Shown here piece by piece: positions 1-6,313 of a stretch of 6,397 bases of DNA. Source of the stretch: Gluconacetobacter johannae (GTDB lineage: Bacteria; Pseudomonadota; Alphaproteobacteria; Acetobacterales; Acetobacteraceae); contig NZ_BAQK01000061.1 of NCBI RefSeq assembly GCF_025994435.1, positions 1 through 6,397 of the forward strand, read 5' to 3'. Below the pieces are notes generated by a model that made no database searches, was not told the origin of the DNA, and saw only the letters and a program-made list of their open reading frames with translations. The position numbers were made by a program, and so were the translations under genes. Each line of letters starts with the position of its first letter. The first letter of the stretch is position 1.

Positions 1-17
1 AGGGCCTCGGCCCTTGC
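1..17. repeat. Short GC-rich palindromic motif
   Basis: The first bases form a small hairpin (AGGGC, loop CTCG, GCCCT). The 16-nt core GGGCCTCGGCCCTTGC at 2-17 recurs on the opposite strand at 6298-6313 with 15 of 16 positions identical. The segment 1-15 is also the exact reverse complement of 4986-5000. It looks like a satellite of the paired-hairpin repeat family described below, and it is cut by the window edge, so its full extent is unknown. Confidence 0.5.
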
Positions 18-42
18 ATCCCATTCGTTTTATGAAGTCCTG

Positions 43-90
43 GGTTTCCAAAGGGCTTGGCCCTTTGGTGGGTCCAGGGCAACGCCCTTG
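43..90 (+). repeat. Intergenic paired-hairpin repeat, left copy
   Basis: Two hairpins lie in tandem. Hairpin A is CCAAAGGGC (48-56), loop TTG, GCCCTTTGG (60-68), a perfect 9-bp stem. After the linker TGGGTC comes hairpin B, AGGGC (76-80), loop AAC, GCCCT (84-88). The same layout, starting GGTTTCCAAAGG, occurs in inverted orientation at 6346-6394. I read this as a REP-like intergenic element of the genome. It might also act on transcript ends. It lies upstream of the SCO gene and would be in that gene's leader if transcription starts further left. Confidence 0.65.
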
Positions 91-132
91 CCTTCGGATG
101 CGCGGAAGACTGGTCCTTGCTATGGTACACCC

Positions 133-774
133 ATGAAACGCCACACCAGTCGCACAAGAGCGGATACCCGACGAAGCGGTGTCTCCGCGCAACAGGACCG
201 GAAACTTATCTTTCTGATCGCAGGAGTGACCGTTGCCCTGCTGGCGGCGGCGGCAGCCTTCCGCACGCTGCTGACGTCGCAGAACCATGACACGGTTGGT
301 GGTCCTTATGCGCTGACCGATGGGTACGAACGTGCCGTCACGCAGGATGATTTCCGGGGGCGATACACCCTGATCTATTTCGGCTACACTCATTGCGTCG
401 ATGTCTGTCCCTTGACGCTGGGAACCATGTCCGCGGCACTGGACGAACTCGGCCCCAAAGGCCGTGCCGTGACGCCCATGTTCATTTCCGTGGACCCGGA
501 GCGCGATACGCCACCAGTCGTACAGGATTATGTGTCACGGTTCTCGCCCCGCATCGTGGGGCTGACCGGAACGGACAGGCAGCTCCGACCGGTGATGGAC
601 GCGTTCCACGTCTCGGCCGGACGCCATGCGGGCAACGGCTCGGGCTATCTCATCGGCCACAGTTCCCTGCTTTATCTGATGGACGGCCGGAACCATCTTG
701 TGGGGATGATTCCGGTCGATTCCAGTTCTCATCAGATGGCGGCCGATCTCTCACGCATGCTGCCTGGGTCCTGA
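133..774 (+). CDS. SCO/SenC-family copper chaperone (SCO1-like)
   Basis: This 213-residue protein belongs to the SCO1/SenC thioredoxin-fold family, periplasmic copper chaperones and thiol-disulfide proteins best known for metallating the CuA site of cytochrome c oxidase. An N-terminal membrane anchor follows a basic cytosolic stretch (about residues 24-44, after RKLIF). The copper motif CVDVCP gives C88 and C92, within YFGYTH-CVDVCP. The third ligand is probably H176 in GYLIGHSSLLYLMD. The SVDPERDTP stretch is also typical of the family. The usual Asp before the ligand His (DHS) is Gly here. The start is the ATG at 133: the longer in-frame option is a TTG at 88 that lies inside the repeat hairpin, and its extra 15 residues look non-family. 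No strong Shine-Dalgarno is visible at either start. The stop lies 5 bp from the stop of the convergent PepSY gene. Acetic acid bacteria rely mainly on quinol oxidases without CuA, so if the host is one, the client may be CuB assembly or another cuproenzyme. The family call is firm; the client is inferred. Confidence 0.93.
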   Translation: MKRHTSRTRADTRRSGVSAQQDRKLIFLIAGVTVALLAAAAAFRTLLTSQNHDTVGGPYALTDGYERAVTQDDFRGRYTLIYFGYTHCVDVCPLTLGTMSAALDELGPKGRAVTPMFISVDPERDTPPVVQDYVSRFSPRIVGLTGTDRQLRPVMDAFHVSAGRHAGNGSGYLIGHSSLLYLMDGRNHLVGMIPVDSSSHQMAADLSRMLPGS

Positions 775-779
775 GCCGC

Positions 780-2138
780 TCACCCGCGTTCCCCCAAGCG
801 CGCAAGGCGGGTTGCCAGAACCAGCAGAAGCAGCGAGACGCCAAGTTCGGGCAGAAGCACGCCCAGGACGCACAGGACGCCGATTGCCGCGACACCAGCC
901 CGTTGCGATTCCAGCGGTGGAGGCGCGCCGAACCGACCGGCAGGCCGGCGTATCAGCCACAGGACGATCGCCGCGCCGCTCATCAGCATGAGGCCAAGGG
1001 CGACCAGCAGATTGAGCGCCTGATTGGCCCAACCGAACAGATGCCCCTCATGCGCCGCCACACCATAGCCCACGACGCGATCGACCCACCCCTTCCGGGC
1101 GAAAGTCTCGCGCGAGATCAGCCGTCCGTCCGCTCCGACCTTCACGCTTGCGCGCAAGGGACGATCCTGCGTATCGGACCGGACGGTCCACGGTGCGTCG
1201 GGGGACGCGGGCGGCGTTATAAGGACCGGGGGCGGCAGGGCAAGCGCCTCGGCGGCCTGAACCACCGCATCCAGCGCGGCAGGGCTCCCTTGGGCCGGCT
1301 CTGCCGGAATGGCGGCAGGCATGTCCATTCCGGGCATGTCCATACCGGCCATATCCATCGTCTTGCCCGGCATGGGCATCGGGCGACCGGCAATGGTGTC
1401 ACGTGCTGGAACATCCCCGATTTCCCAGTCCTGCACCGAGGTCAACCGGCCGACTGCGTGTTCGACGGACTGGAGCGCATGCCCCCAGACAAACGACCAG
1501 GGCAGCCCCGAGACCAGGAACAGGGTAAGGAACAGGGACACCCAGACGCCCGTGACGGCGTGGAGATCCCGCCAGCGTGCATGACCGCCGGGGCTGAGGC
1601 GCGGATACAGGAGACCACCCCAATGACGCCGGTCGCGGGGCCACCACAGCCACAGGCCCGTCACCACCAGAACGATCGTCCAGGAGGCGACCATCTCCGT
1701 GATGACCGAACCGGCATTGCCAAGCAGGAGCTGTCCATGCAGGCGGAAGACCAGCCGCTCGAACCTCTTTTCTTCCGGGACGGTTTTCAGGATCGTGTGA
1801 CGGTTCCGATCGACATAGACCCGAATGGCCTCCCCGTCATGATCCACAATCACGCGTGCCGCGCTCTGGGGTGAGCGCGGAAGCTCATACGCAAGAAAGC
1901 TGCTTCCGGGCACGGCGGCCAGGGCGGCACGGACGTCCTGCCGGGGAGAAGGCGCGGAGACCGCCATACGATGGTCGAAACGCCAGTCGATCAGCGCGTC
2001 GACCTGCGGCTTGAACAGATAGATGCTTCCTGTCAGCGACAGGAACGCAATGAAGGGCAGACAGAACAGGCCCGCGAAGAAATGCCAGCGCCAGACCGTG
2101 CGACGATCGGGCCCCAGGCCCGCGAGAAGACGTTTCAT
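780..2138 (-). CDS. PepSY-associated transmembrane protein with Met-rich periplasmic loop
   Basis: This 452-residue inner-membrane protein of the PepSY_TM (PiuB/FoxB-like) family is the last gene of the cluster. Predicted membrane segments lie near residues 20-42, 147-167, 192-215 and 372-396, with a hydrophobic C-terminal region at 414-447. The conserved-looking histidines H134 (RLHGQLLLG), H193 (DLHAVTG), H363 and H366 (AAHEGHLFG) flank membrane segments. In related siderophore reductases such histidines are proposed heme ligands. The loop between the third and fourth segments carries eight methionines in residues 254-273, built of MDMPG/MDMAG repeats, a pattern typical of Cu(I)-handling proteins. 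The start at 2138 (MKRLLAG) has GAGG nine bases upstream, overlapping the receptor stop codon. The ATG at 2144 is also in frame but has only three bases of spacing. The short gap (11 bp) suggests translational coupling to the receptor. A role as cupric reductase or copper carrier at the inner membrane is my inference; the family assignment is secure. Confidence 0.9.
   Translation of the reverse strand: MKRLLAGLGPDRRTVWRWHFFAGLFCLPFIAFLSLTGSIYLFKPQVDALIDWRFDHRMAVSAPSPRQDVRAALAAVPGSSFLAYELPRSPQSAARVIVDHDGEAIRVYVDRNRHTILKTVPEEKRFERLVFRLHGQLLLGNAGSVITEMVASWTIVLVVTGLWLWWPRDRRHWGGLLYPRLSPGGHARWRDLHAVTGVWVSLFLTLFLVSGLPWSFVWGHALQSVEHAVGRLTSVQDWEIGDVPARDTIAGRPMPMPGKTMDMAGMDMPGMDMPAAIPAEPAQGSPAALDAVVQAAEALALPPPVLITPPASPDAPWTVRSDTQDRPLRASVKVGADGRLISRETFARKGWVDRVVGYGVAAHEGHLFGWANQALNLLVALGLMLMSGAAIVLWLIRRPAGRFGAPPPLESQRAGVAAIGVLCVLGVLLPELGVSLLLLVLATRLARLGERG
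1320..1379 (-). other. Methionine-rich putative copper-binding segment
   Basis: This stretch encodes residues 254-273 of the PepSY protein: M254, M256, M261, M263, M266, M268, M271 and M273, interleaved with Asp, Pro and Gly. The DNA shows an imperfect tandem repeat of a GGCATGTCCAT unit on the plus strand. Clusters of MxM and MxxM in periplasmic loops bind Cu(I) in proteins such as the CopA/PcoA type. Copper binding here is inferred from composition and operon context. Confidence 0.7.
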
Positions 2139-2149
2139 GGTCATGTGCC

Positions 2150-4438
2150 TCAGAGCCGGATCCGCACACCACCGAAATACGCCCGTGGCGATCCGGCGTA
2201 GATGGAGCCTGTGCTGTTCATGAGTGTGCTGCCGCCGGCCTGCCGCCCGTTGGCGAGCAGCGTATCGCTGATGTTCGTGGCGCCCGCGACGTAGGTCTCG
2301 TTGGCGACGTTCTGCACTTCGAAGTACCAGTGCAGACGATGTGTCCATCCGAAACGCTTCGGTGGATCATAGTGGATTTCGAGATTGAGCAGCGCATAGC
2401 CGGGCGCTTTCAGGCGGTTGGCATTGTCCAGCCAGTACGCGTCGCGCCAGGTGACTTCGGCATAGCCACCCAGACCTTCCAGCGGACCATCGGGCTGGGT
2501 GTAGAGAAAACGGGCGTTGAGGAAATTGGGAATGACGCCGGGAATACGGTTTCCCTTCCGGCTGAAGCTGCGTGACATCGTGCTGTTGGAAAGAACTTCG
2601 GCGTAGTTCGTGTAAACCTGATTATCGTAGGTATAGCCAAGGGTCATTCTGCCGCCCGGCAGCGTCTTGGGAAGCGGTTTCCAGTCCGCCCCCAGCACGA
2701 TGCCGCGATGCTGCGAGGCGGGAGCGTTGAAGGTGTACGATCCGACCGTGTTCACGCCGGCGGACTGGCTGACCAGTTCGTCGTTATAGAACTCGTAAAA
2801 TCCCGTCGCCTGGATATGGATGTCGGCGGTGGGACGCCAGTCGGCGCCGACATCGACGCCCACGCTGGTCTGGCTTTTCAGTTGCGTGTTGTTTCCGTAT
2901 GTCCCTTGTGGTGTTATGAAAAGATTGGAAGACGAGGGCGTTCCGTAAGCCGTTCCGACACGGGTATGCAGCGTCCATGCCTGTGTGGGTGTGTAGATGA
3001 GCGCGCCCTCCGGGGCGAGGTTGAAGAAAAAACGGTTGGCGGTGATATCGCGTCGGGTCGCGCCTGCTTCGGAATAGCCGTAGAGCGTTTCCGCGGCGCC
3101 AAGGTCCGAATAGGTGCCTCCCAGCCCCACGACCGCATGCCAACGCGGGGCAAAGTGCCAGTCTTCCTGGAACCGGGCACCCAGATTCCATTGATGACCA
3201 TAGGATTCCGAACTTTTCGCACCGCGTGTCGCGCCTCCGGACGGCATGACATTGTAGGTCTGATAACCGAAGTCGAGATAGTCGAAGTTCACCCCGCCGA
3301 ATGTTTCCAGAGAGGTTCCGCCGATCCGCGCCTGGTGCGTCATATCGCTGCTGACGTTGTAGGAATTATAGGGGCCGACAAACGCCGTGGGGGATGTCGG
3401 CTGGTCGACGTGGCGCTGGTCGTAAGTGAACTGGTTGCGCCAGGTGAGGTGAGTGTTGAAGTCATGCTCCCAGCGCAGGCCGACCACCGTGCGGCGATCG
3501 AAGCGCCCCAGTCCGGCGGCTTGCGGGCTCATGGCCTCTTTTGCGCCATAGCGGCCGTTCACCAGAAGGTTGACGAAAGCGCACCCCGGCGCTGCATGCG
3601 ATGCATCCTGGCAACCCTGCTGGAAGGGGTTGGCGCGGAACTGGCTGAGCGACAGGCGCACGGGCAGAAAGGCATCCGTGATATTATTGACGACCTTCAG
3701 GATCAGGCGGTCCGATGGCGTGACATTGACGCGCAGGCGCATGTTCTCGGTCGAGGTATTGTAGCTGCTGTTTGCGATGAAGCCCTGACCTCGGACATCG
3801 CTGCCGAAGACCATCAGATCGTAGGTTCGATTCCCGAGCCCCAGTGTGACGTAATTGTTGAACATCCCGAAGCTGCCGAAATCCGAGCCAAGTTCCAGGC
3901 CGTGGATATCGGCGCCCTTGCGGGTTCGGAAATTGATCGCGCCGTTGATGGCGTAGTTGCCGTAGACGGTGGAGGCCGGCCCTTCGAAGACATCCACCCC
4001 CTCGTAGGCGTGAGGGTCGATGAGATCCGCACGGGCCGTGCCATCCGACTGTGTCATCGGGAAGCCGTCCTCAAGGATCTGGAGGTTCTTGAGCCCGTAG
4101 GACTGACGATCACCGGAGCCTCGCACCGACACCACCGTATCGCGCGGACCATTGCCCTGTGTGAAACTGACGCCGGGGATGGTCACCACCATGTCGGCAA
4201 CGGTCTGGCCGACCTGGTTCCCGAAGCTGCTGCGATCGGCGCTGTAAGTTGTCTGACCGGCGGGACGAATGGTCGCGGGGGCGCGGTTGGCGCCGGTGAC
4301 GATGATGTTCTCTGTCGCGGGCAGTCTTTGCGACGTGGTGGCGGGGGTGCCGTCTTGCGGCGGCGCCGCGTGCGCGACGGTGCCGAGAAGCGCCGTCGCG
4401 CCGAGAGACCAGCGGGCGGCGCGGGATATATGGAACAT
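2150..4438 (-). CDS. TonB-dependent outer-membrane receptor, probable copper transporter
   Basis: This 762-residue TonB-dependent receptor imports a scarce substrate across the outer membrane using energy from TonB-ExbBD. A signal peptide (residues 1-24, cleavage likely after AHA) is followed by a TonB-box-like ENIIVTG (43-49). The plug domain (about 55-175) contains DMVVTIPGVSF, VVSVRGSGDRQSYG and EGPASTVYGNYAINGAINF, and a beta-barrel runs to the end (PRAYFGGVRIRL). The only two cysteines, C276 and C286, flank H281 in a C-x4-H-x4-C stretch that probably lies in an external loop. The start is the ATG at 4438, with AGG nine bases upstream. The alternative at 4456 is a TTG that adds only six residues and spoils the signal peptide. 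The gene sits 71 bp after the DUF2946 ORF and 11 bp before the PepSY gene, the order of Bordetella cruR-bfrG-bp2921, so copper is the favoured substrate. Sequence alone does not prove it; a ferric siderophore or copper chelate is the main alternative. Confidence 0.92.
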   Translation of the reverse strand: MFHISRAARWSLGATALLGTVAHAAPPQDGTPATTSQRLPATENIIVTGANRAPATIRPAGQTTYSADRSSFGNQVGQTVADMVVTIPGVSFTQGNGPRDTVVSVRGSGDRQSYGLKNLQILEDGFPMTQSDGTARADLIDPHAYEGVDVFEGPASTVYGNYAINGAINFRTRKGADIHGLELGSDFGSFGMFNNYVTLGLGNRTYDLMVFGSDVRGQGFIANSSYNTSTENMRLRVNVTPSDRLILKVVNNITDAFLPVRLSLSQFRANPFQQGCQDASHAAPGCAFVNLLVNGRYGAKEAMSPQAAGLGRFDRRTVVGLRWEHDFNTHLTWRNQFTYDQRHVDQPTSPTAFVGPYNSYNVSSDMTHQARIGGTSLETFGGVNFDYLDFGYQTYNVMPSGGATRGAKSSESYGHQWNLGARFQEDWHFAPRWHAVVGLGGTYSDLGAAETLYGYSEAGATRRDITANRFFFNLAPEGALIYTPTQAWTLHTRVGTAYGTPSSSNLFITPQGTYGNNTQLKSQTSVGVDVGADWRPTADIHIQATGFYEFYNDELVSQSAGVNTVGSYTFNAPASQHRGIVLGADWKPLPKTLPGGRMTLGYTYDNQVYTNYAEVLSNSTMSRSFSRKGNRIPGVIPNFLNARFLYTQPDGPLEGLGGYAEVTWRDAYWLDNANRLKAPGYALLNLEIHYDPPKRFGWTHRLHWYFEVQNVANETYVAGATNISDTLLANGRQAGGSTLMNSTGSIYAGSPRAYFGGVRIRL

Positions 4439-4468
4439 TGATTGAAACCTGGACAAACAGCACAGAAA

Positions 4469-4491
4469 GCCCGCGCGCTTTACGCGCGGGC
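4469..4491 (-). terminator. Strong hairpin between leader ORF and receptor gene (attenuator candidate)
   Basis: A perfect 9-bp GC stem (GCCCGCGCG with CGCGCGGGC, 5-nt loop) lies 18 bp after the DUF2946 stop and 30 bp before the receptor start. Read on the minus strand, the stem is followed by TTTCTGTGC, a short interrupted U-run. It is therefore at best a weak intrinsic terminator, or else a structure that guides Rho termination or RNA processing. Its position fits the leader-receptor junction where conditional termination occurs in the Bordetella cruR-bfrG operon. Confidence 0.5.
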
Positions 4492-4509
4492 GGCTCGGTG
4501 GCGGTCAGG

Positions 4510-4899
4510 TCAGGCAGGTGGCCCCTGGGGACAAAGCGATGAACGCTCGCGGAATGGAGGGCCGCGCGCGAGCGGAAAGACCCAGCTCCGAGGGACGCCG
4601 TTCATGCACAGTGATGCGAAAAGGAATGCCGTGACCGCGAGGGGCAGGAGTTCCAGCGCATCTGTCAGAAGAAAGGAACCATCCTGATCGTCGAGGGAAT
4701 GATGATGCTTCCCATCCGGATGAGACAGCGGAGCAGGCGCGTCGCAGAGAATGGAGAATTTTGCCAGCTGTTTGACGGGGTCGTCAAAGACGGCGGACGG
4801 CGCGACCATGCTGCCGAAAGAGAGGCGTGCCAAAAGCGCAAGCAGCACCAGTGGCCATATGGCCACCAGGTGAATCCCGCTGCGAGAGGACATGCTCAT
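4510..4899 (-). CDS. DUF2946 protein, divergent CruR-like copper leader ORF
   Basis: This is a 129-residue protein with an N-terminal hydrophobic segment (about residues 9-30, LVAIWPLVLLALLARLSFGS) and a histidine patch, H65-H67, after SHPDGK. It also has three scattered cysteines (C52, C98, C123) and a proline-rich tail with RGPP at 112-115 and GPPA at the end. Size, layout and position ahead of a TonB receptor plus PepSY gene fit DUF2946. The Bordetella member, CruR, is a regulatory upstream ORF using a CXXC motif and a C-terminal RAPP arrest motif. No CXXC is present here; LPLA (85-88) may occupy its place, and RAPP is RGPP. The start at 4899 is the longest option; an ATG at 4893 is equally possible. 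Neither has a clear Shine-Dalgarno, and a hairpin ends 4 bases upstream. The family call rests on context and pattern rather than strong motifs; a membrane or secreted copper-binding peptide is the alternative. Confidence 0.7.
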   Translation of the reverse strand: MSMSSRSGIHLVAIWPLVLLALLARLSFGSMVAPSAVFDDPVKQLAKFSILCDAPAPLSHPDGKHHHSLDDQDGSFLLTDALELLPLAVTAFLFASLCMNGVPRSWVFPLARGPPFRERSSLCPQGPPA

Positions 4900-4903
4900 A
4901 TGT

Positions 4904-4919
4904 AGCTGCTAGCGCAGCT
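4904..4919 (-). promoter_or_regulatory. Perfect 6-bp hairpin just upstream of the leader ORF start
   Basis: AGCTGC and GCAGCT are separated by 4 nt, ending 4 bases before the ATG at 4899. The stem occupies the place where a Shine-Dalgarno would be expected, and no such sequence is seen. The structure could limit or time translation initiation of the leader ORF, or it may be chance. Confidence 0.35.
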
Positions 4920-4943
4920 TTTACCGCATGACCAGACGCAGCC

Positions 4944-4960
4944 ATGTCCGCATGGGACAT
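4944..4960. promoter_or_regulatory. Candidate operator: 17-bp palindrome
   Basis: ATGTCC-GCATG-GGACAT is a perfect 6+6 dyad with a 5-nt spacer, centred about 50 bp upstream of the DUF2946 start. The half-site spacing suits a dimeric regulator. I do not recognise the motif as that of a specific copper or iron regulator, and no convincing -35/-10 pair could be read around it, so this is a candidate only. Confidence 0.35.
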
Positions 4961-4984
4961 TCCGCCTTTTCCATGACGGGGCTC

Positions 4985-5022
4985 AAAGGGCCGAGGCCCT
5001 GTGCGGGTTCGGACAGCGCCCG
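4985..5022 (+). repeat. Degenerate copy of the paired-hairpin repeat; possible thiolase terminator
   Basis: The order CAAAGGG..GGCCCTGTG, CGGGTT, GGACAGCGCCC follows the layout of the copies at 43-90 and 6346-6394 (hairpin A, GGGT linker, hairpin B) but with decayed stems. Hairpin A is reduced to AGGGC, loop CGAG, GCCCT. The element begins 6 bp past the thiolase stop. On the minus strand the stem is followed by TTTGAG, so it could serve as a weak terminator for the thiolase transcript, which otherwise would run into the DUF2946 gene. Confidence 0.45.
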
Positions 5023-5027
5023 GCCCG

Positions 5028-6209
5028 TCATGCCCGCGCGAACACGGCGGCGATCCCTTGTCCACCTCCGATGCACAGGCTGACCAGCCCGTTCCGCGCG
5101 CCTGTGCGGGCCAGTTCGTGGACCAGGCGCACGGTGGCGATGGCGCCGCTGGCGCCGATGGGGTGGCCCAGCGAGATGCCGCTGCCGTTCGGGTTGACCC
5201 GCGCGGGGTCCAGGTCCAGGACGCGGCTGACGGCGCAGGCCTGGGCGGCGAAGGCCTCGTTGATTTCCAGGATGTCGAGGTCCGCGACGCCCAGCCCGGC
5301 GCGGCCCAGCGCGGTGCGGGTGGCGGGCACGGGGCCCATGCCCATCTGCGACGGTTCCACCCCTGCGTGCCCGTAGGAAATAAGCCGTGCCAGCGGCGTC
5401 AGGCCCAGCCGGCGCACCGCGTCTTCGGACGCCAGCACCACCATGGCCGCGCCGTCATTGATCCCGGACGCGTTGCCCGCCGTGACCGTTCCGCCGTCCT
5501 TGAGGAAGGCAGGGCGCAGCCCGTCGAAATCGGCCCGGGCGGCGTCGTGACGCACATGTTCGTCGCGCTCGAACAGCGTGGTGCGGCCGCCGGCGCGGAT
5601 TTCGATCGGGACGATCTGGCCGTCGAAATAGCCGGCGCGGATCGCCGCCGAGGCCCGGCGATGGCTTTCAAACGCCAGGTCGTCCTGCATGGCGCGGGTG
5701 ATGCCGTGGCTGCGTGCGACATTTTCGGCCGTGATTCCCATATGGACATCGTCGAACGGGTCGGTCAGCGCGCCCACCAGCAGGTCCAGCAGGGTCTGGT
5801 TGCCCAGCCGCCGGCCGAAACGGGCGTCGGTCGCCAGATGAGGGGCGCGGCTCATGACTTCGACCCCGCCCGCCACGGCGATGTCGGCGTCGCCGAGGCG
5901 GATGGCCTGTGCCGCCGACAGGATGGCTTGCAGGCCCGAACCACAGATGCGGTTGACGTTCATCGCCGCCGTGCCCACCGGCAGGCCCGCCCGCACCGCC
6001 GCGTGGCGCGAGAGGTACAGGTCGGTCGGTTCGGTGGGGATGACCTGCCCCAGCACCACCTGCCCCACCGCATCCACCGGCACTCCGGCCCGCGCCACGG
6101 CGGCGGCGATCAGCCGCGCCGCCAGTGCCGAAGGGGCGGTGCCGCGCAGGGCGCCGCCGAAACCGCCGATCGCGCTGCGTACGGCCGAAACGACGAAGAT
6201 GCTGGTCAT
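5028..6209 (-). CDS. Acetyl-CoA C-acetyltransferase (biosynthetic-type thiolase)
   Basis: This 393-residue thiolase, exactly the usual length of PhaA/AtoB-type enzymes, catalyses reversible condensation of two acetyl-CoA to acetoacetyl-CoA (or thiolysis of beta-ketoacyl-CoA) in the cytoplasm. All catalytic elements are present: nucleophile C89 in NRICGSGLQA, N317 in INEAF, H349 in GHPIGASG and C379 in CIGGGQG. H156-M157 (HMGITAENVA) match the Zoogloea thiolase positions linked with short-chain substrates. YLSRHAAVRAGLP also resembles BktB-type enzymes, so slightly longer beta-ketoacyl-CoA cannot be excluded. The start at 6209 (MTSIFVVSAVRSAIG) aligns with the family N-terminus. The frame stays open upstream to 6332, but those 41 residues have no thiolase character. 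The Shine-Dalgarno is weak. No partner genes of fatty-acid, polyhydroxybutyrate or ketone metabolism are in the window, so its pathway is open. It appears unrelated to the copper cluster downstream. Confidence 0.96.
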   Translation of the reverse strand: MTSIFVVSAVRSAIGGFGGALRGTAPSALAARLIAAAVARAGVPVDAVGQVVLGQVIPTEPTDLYLSRHAAVRAGLPVGTAAMNVNRICGSGLQAILSAAQAIRLGDADIAVAGGVEVMSRAPHLATDARFGRRLGNQTLLDLLVGALTDPFDDVHMGITAENVARSHGITRAMQDDLAFESHRRASAAIRAGYFDGQIVPIEIRAGGRTTLFERDEHVRHDAARADFDGLRPAFLKDGGTVTAGNASGINDGAAMVVLASEDAVRRLGLTPLARLISYGHAGVEPSQMGMGPVPATRTALGRAGLGVADLDILEINEAFAAQACAVSRVLDLDPARVNPNGSGISLGHPIGASGAIATVRLVHELARTGARNGLVSLCIGGGQGIAAVFARA

Positions 6210-6297
6210 GACAGAGGGATCCGGACGGTCTGTTGGTCTTGCCTGCGGCATGATGGCATGTTTCACGCCGACGCTCCACCGCCGGGCAGGAAAGAAG

Positions 6298-6313
6298 GCA
6301 AGGGCCCAGGCCC
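6298..6313 (-). repeat. Second copy of the GGGCCTnGGCCCTTGC motif
   Basis: On the minus strand this reads GGGCCTGGGCCCTTGC and matches 2-17 at 15 of 16 positions in inverted orientation. It lies about 30 bp inside the right repeat copy and upstream of the thiolase start, so it may be within that gene's promoter or leader region. Confidence 0.5.

Noticed and set aside
88..132. TTG start of the SCO gene at 88
   Set aside because: The codon sits in the repeat hairpin, and the added residues precede a normal basic N-terminus. The ATG at 133 is better.
782..812. ACCCGC...GCGGGT dyad just inside the PepSY gene as a shared terminator
   Set aside because: The stem is 6 bp with a 19-nt loop and no T-run on either side, which is too weak to call.
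1320..1379. Met-codon DNA repeat as a microsatellite or CRISPR-like array
   Set aside because: The units are short, imperfect and in frame inside a coding region. They encode a Met-rich segment, and no spacers are present.
393..1874. 493-codon plus-strand open frame running from inside the SCO gene through the PepSY gene
   Set aside because: It overlaps two well-supported genes. Its protein is rich in Arg, Gln, Gly and Pro without domains, as expected for a shadow frame in GC-rich DNA.
2708..4441. 577-codon plus-strand open frame opposite the receptor gene
   Set aside because: It lies fully antisense to a receptor with signal peptide, plug and barrel motifs, and its translation shows no recognisable domain. 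The lack of stops follows from GC-rich codon use on the other strand.
4694..4730. Frameshift in the DUF2946 ORF that would restore a CXXC motif
   Set aside because: I read the other two minus frames across this stretch. One hits a stop and the other gives no CPLC-like sequence, so simple frameshift loss is not supported.
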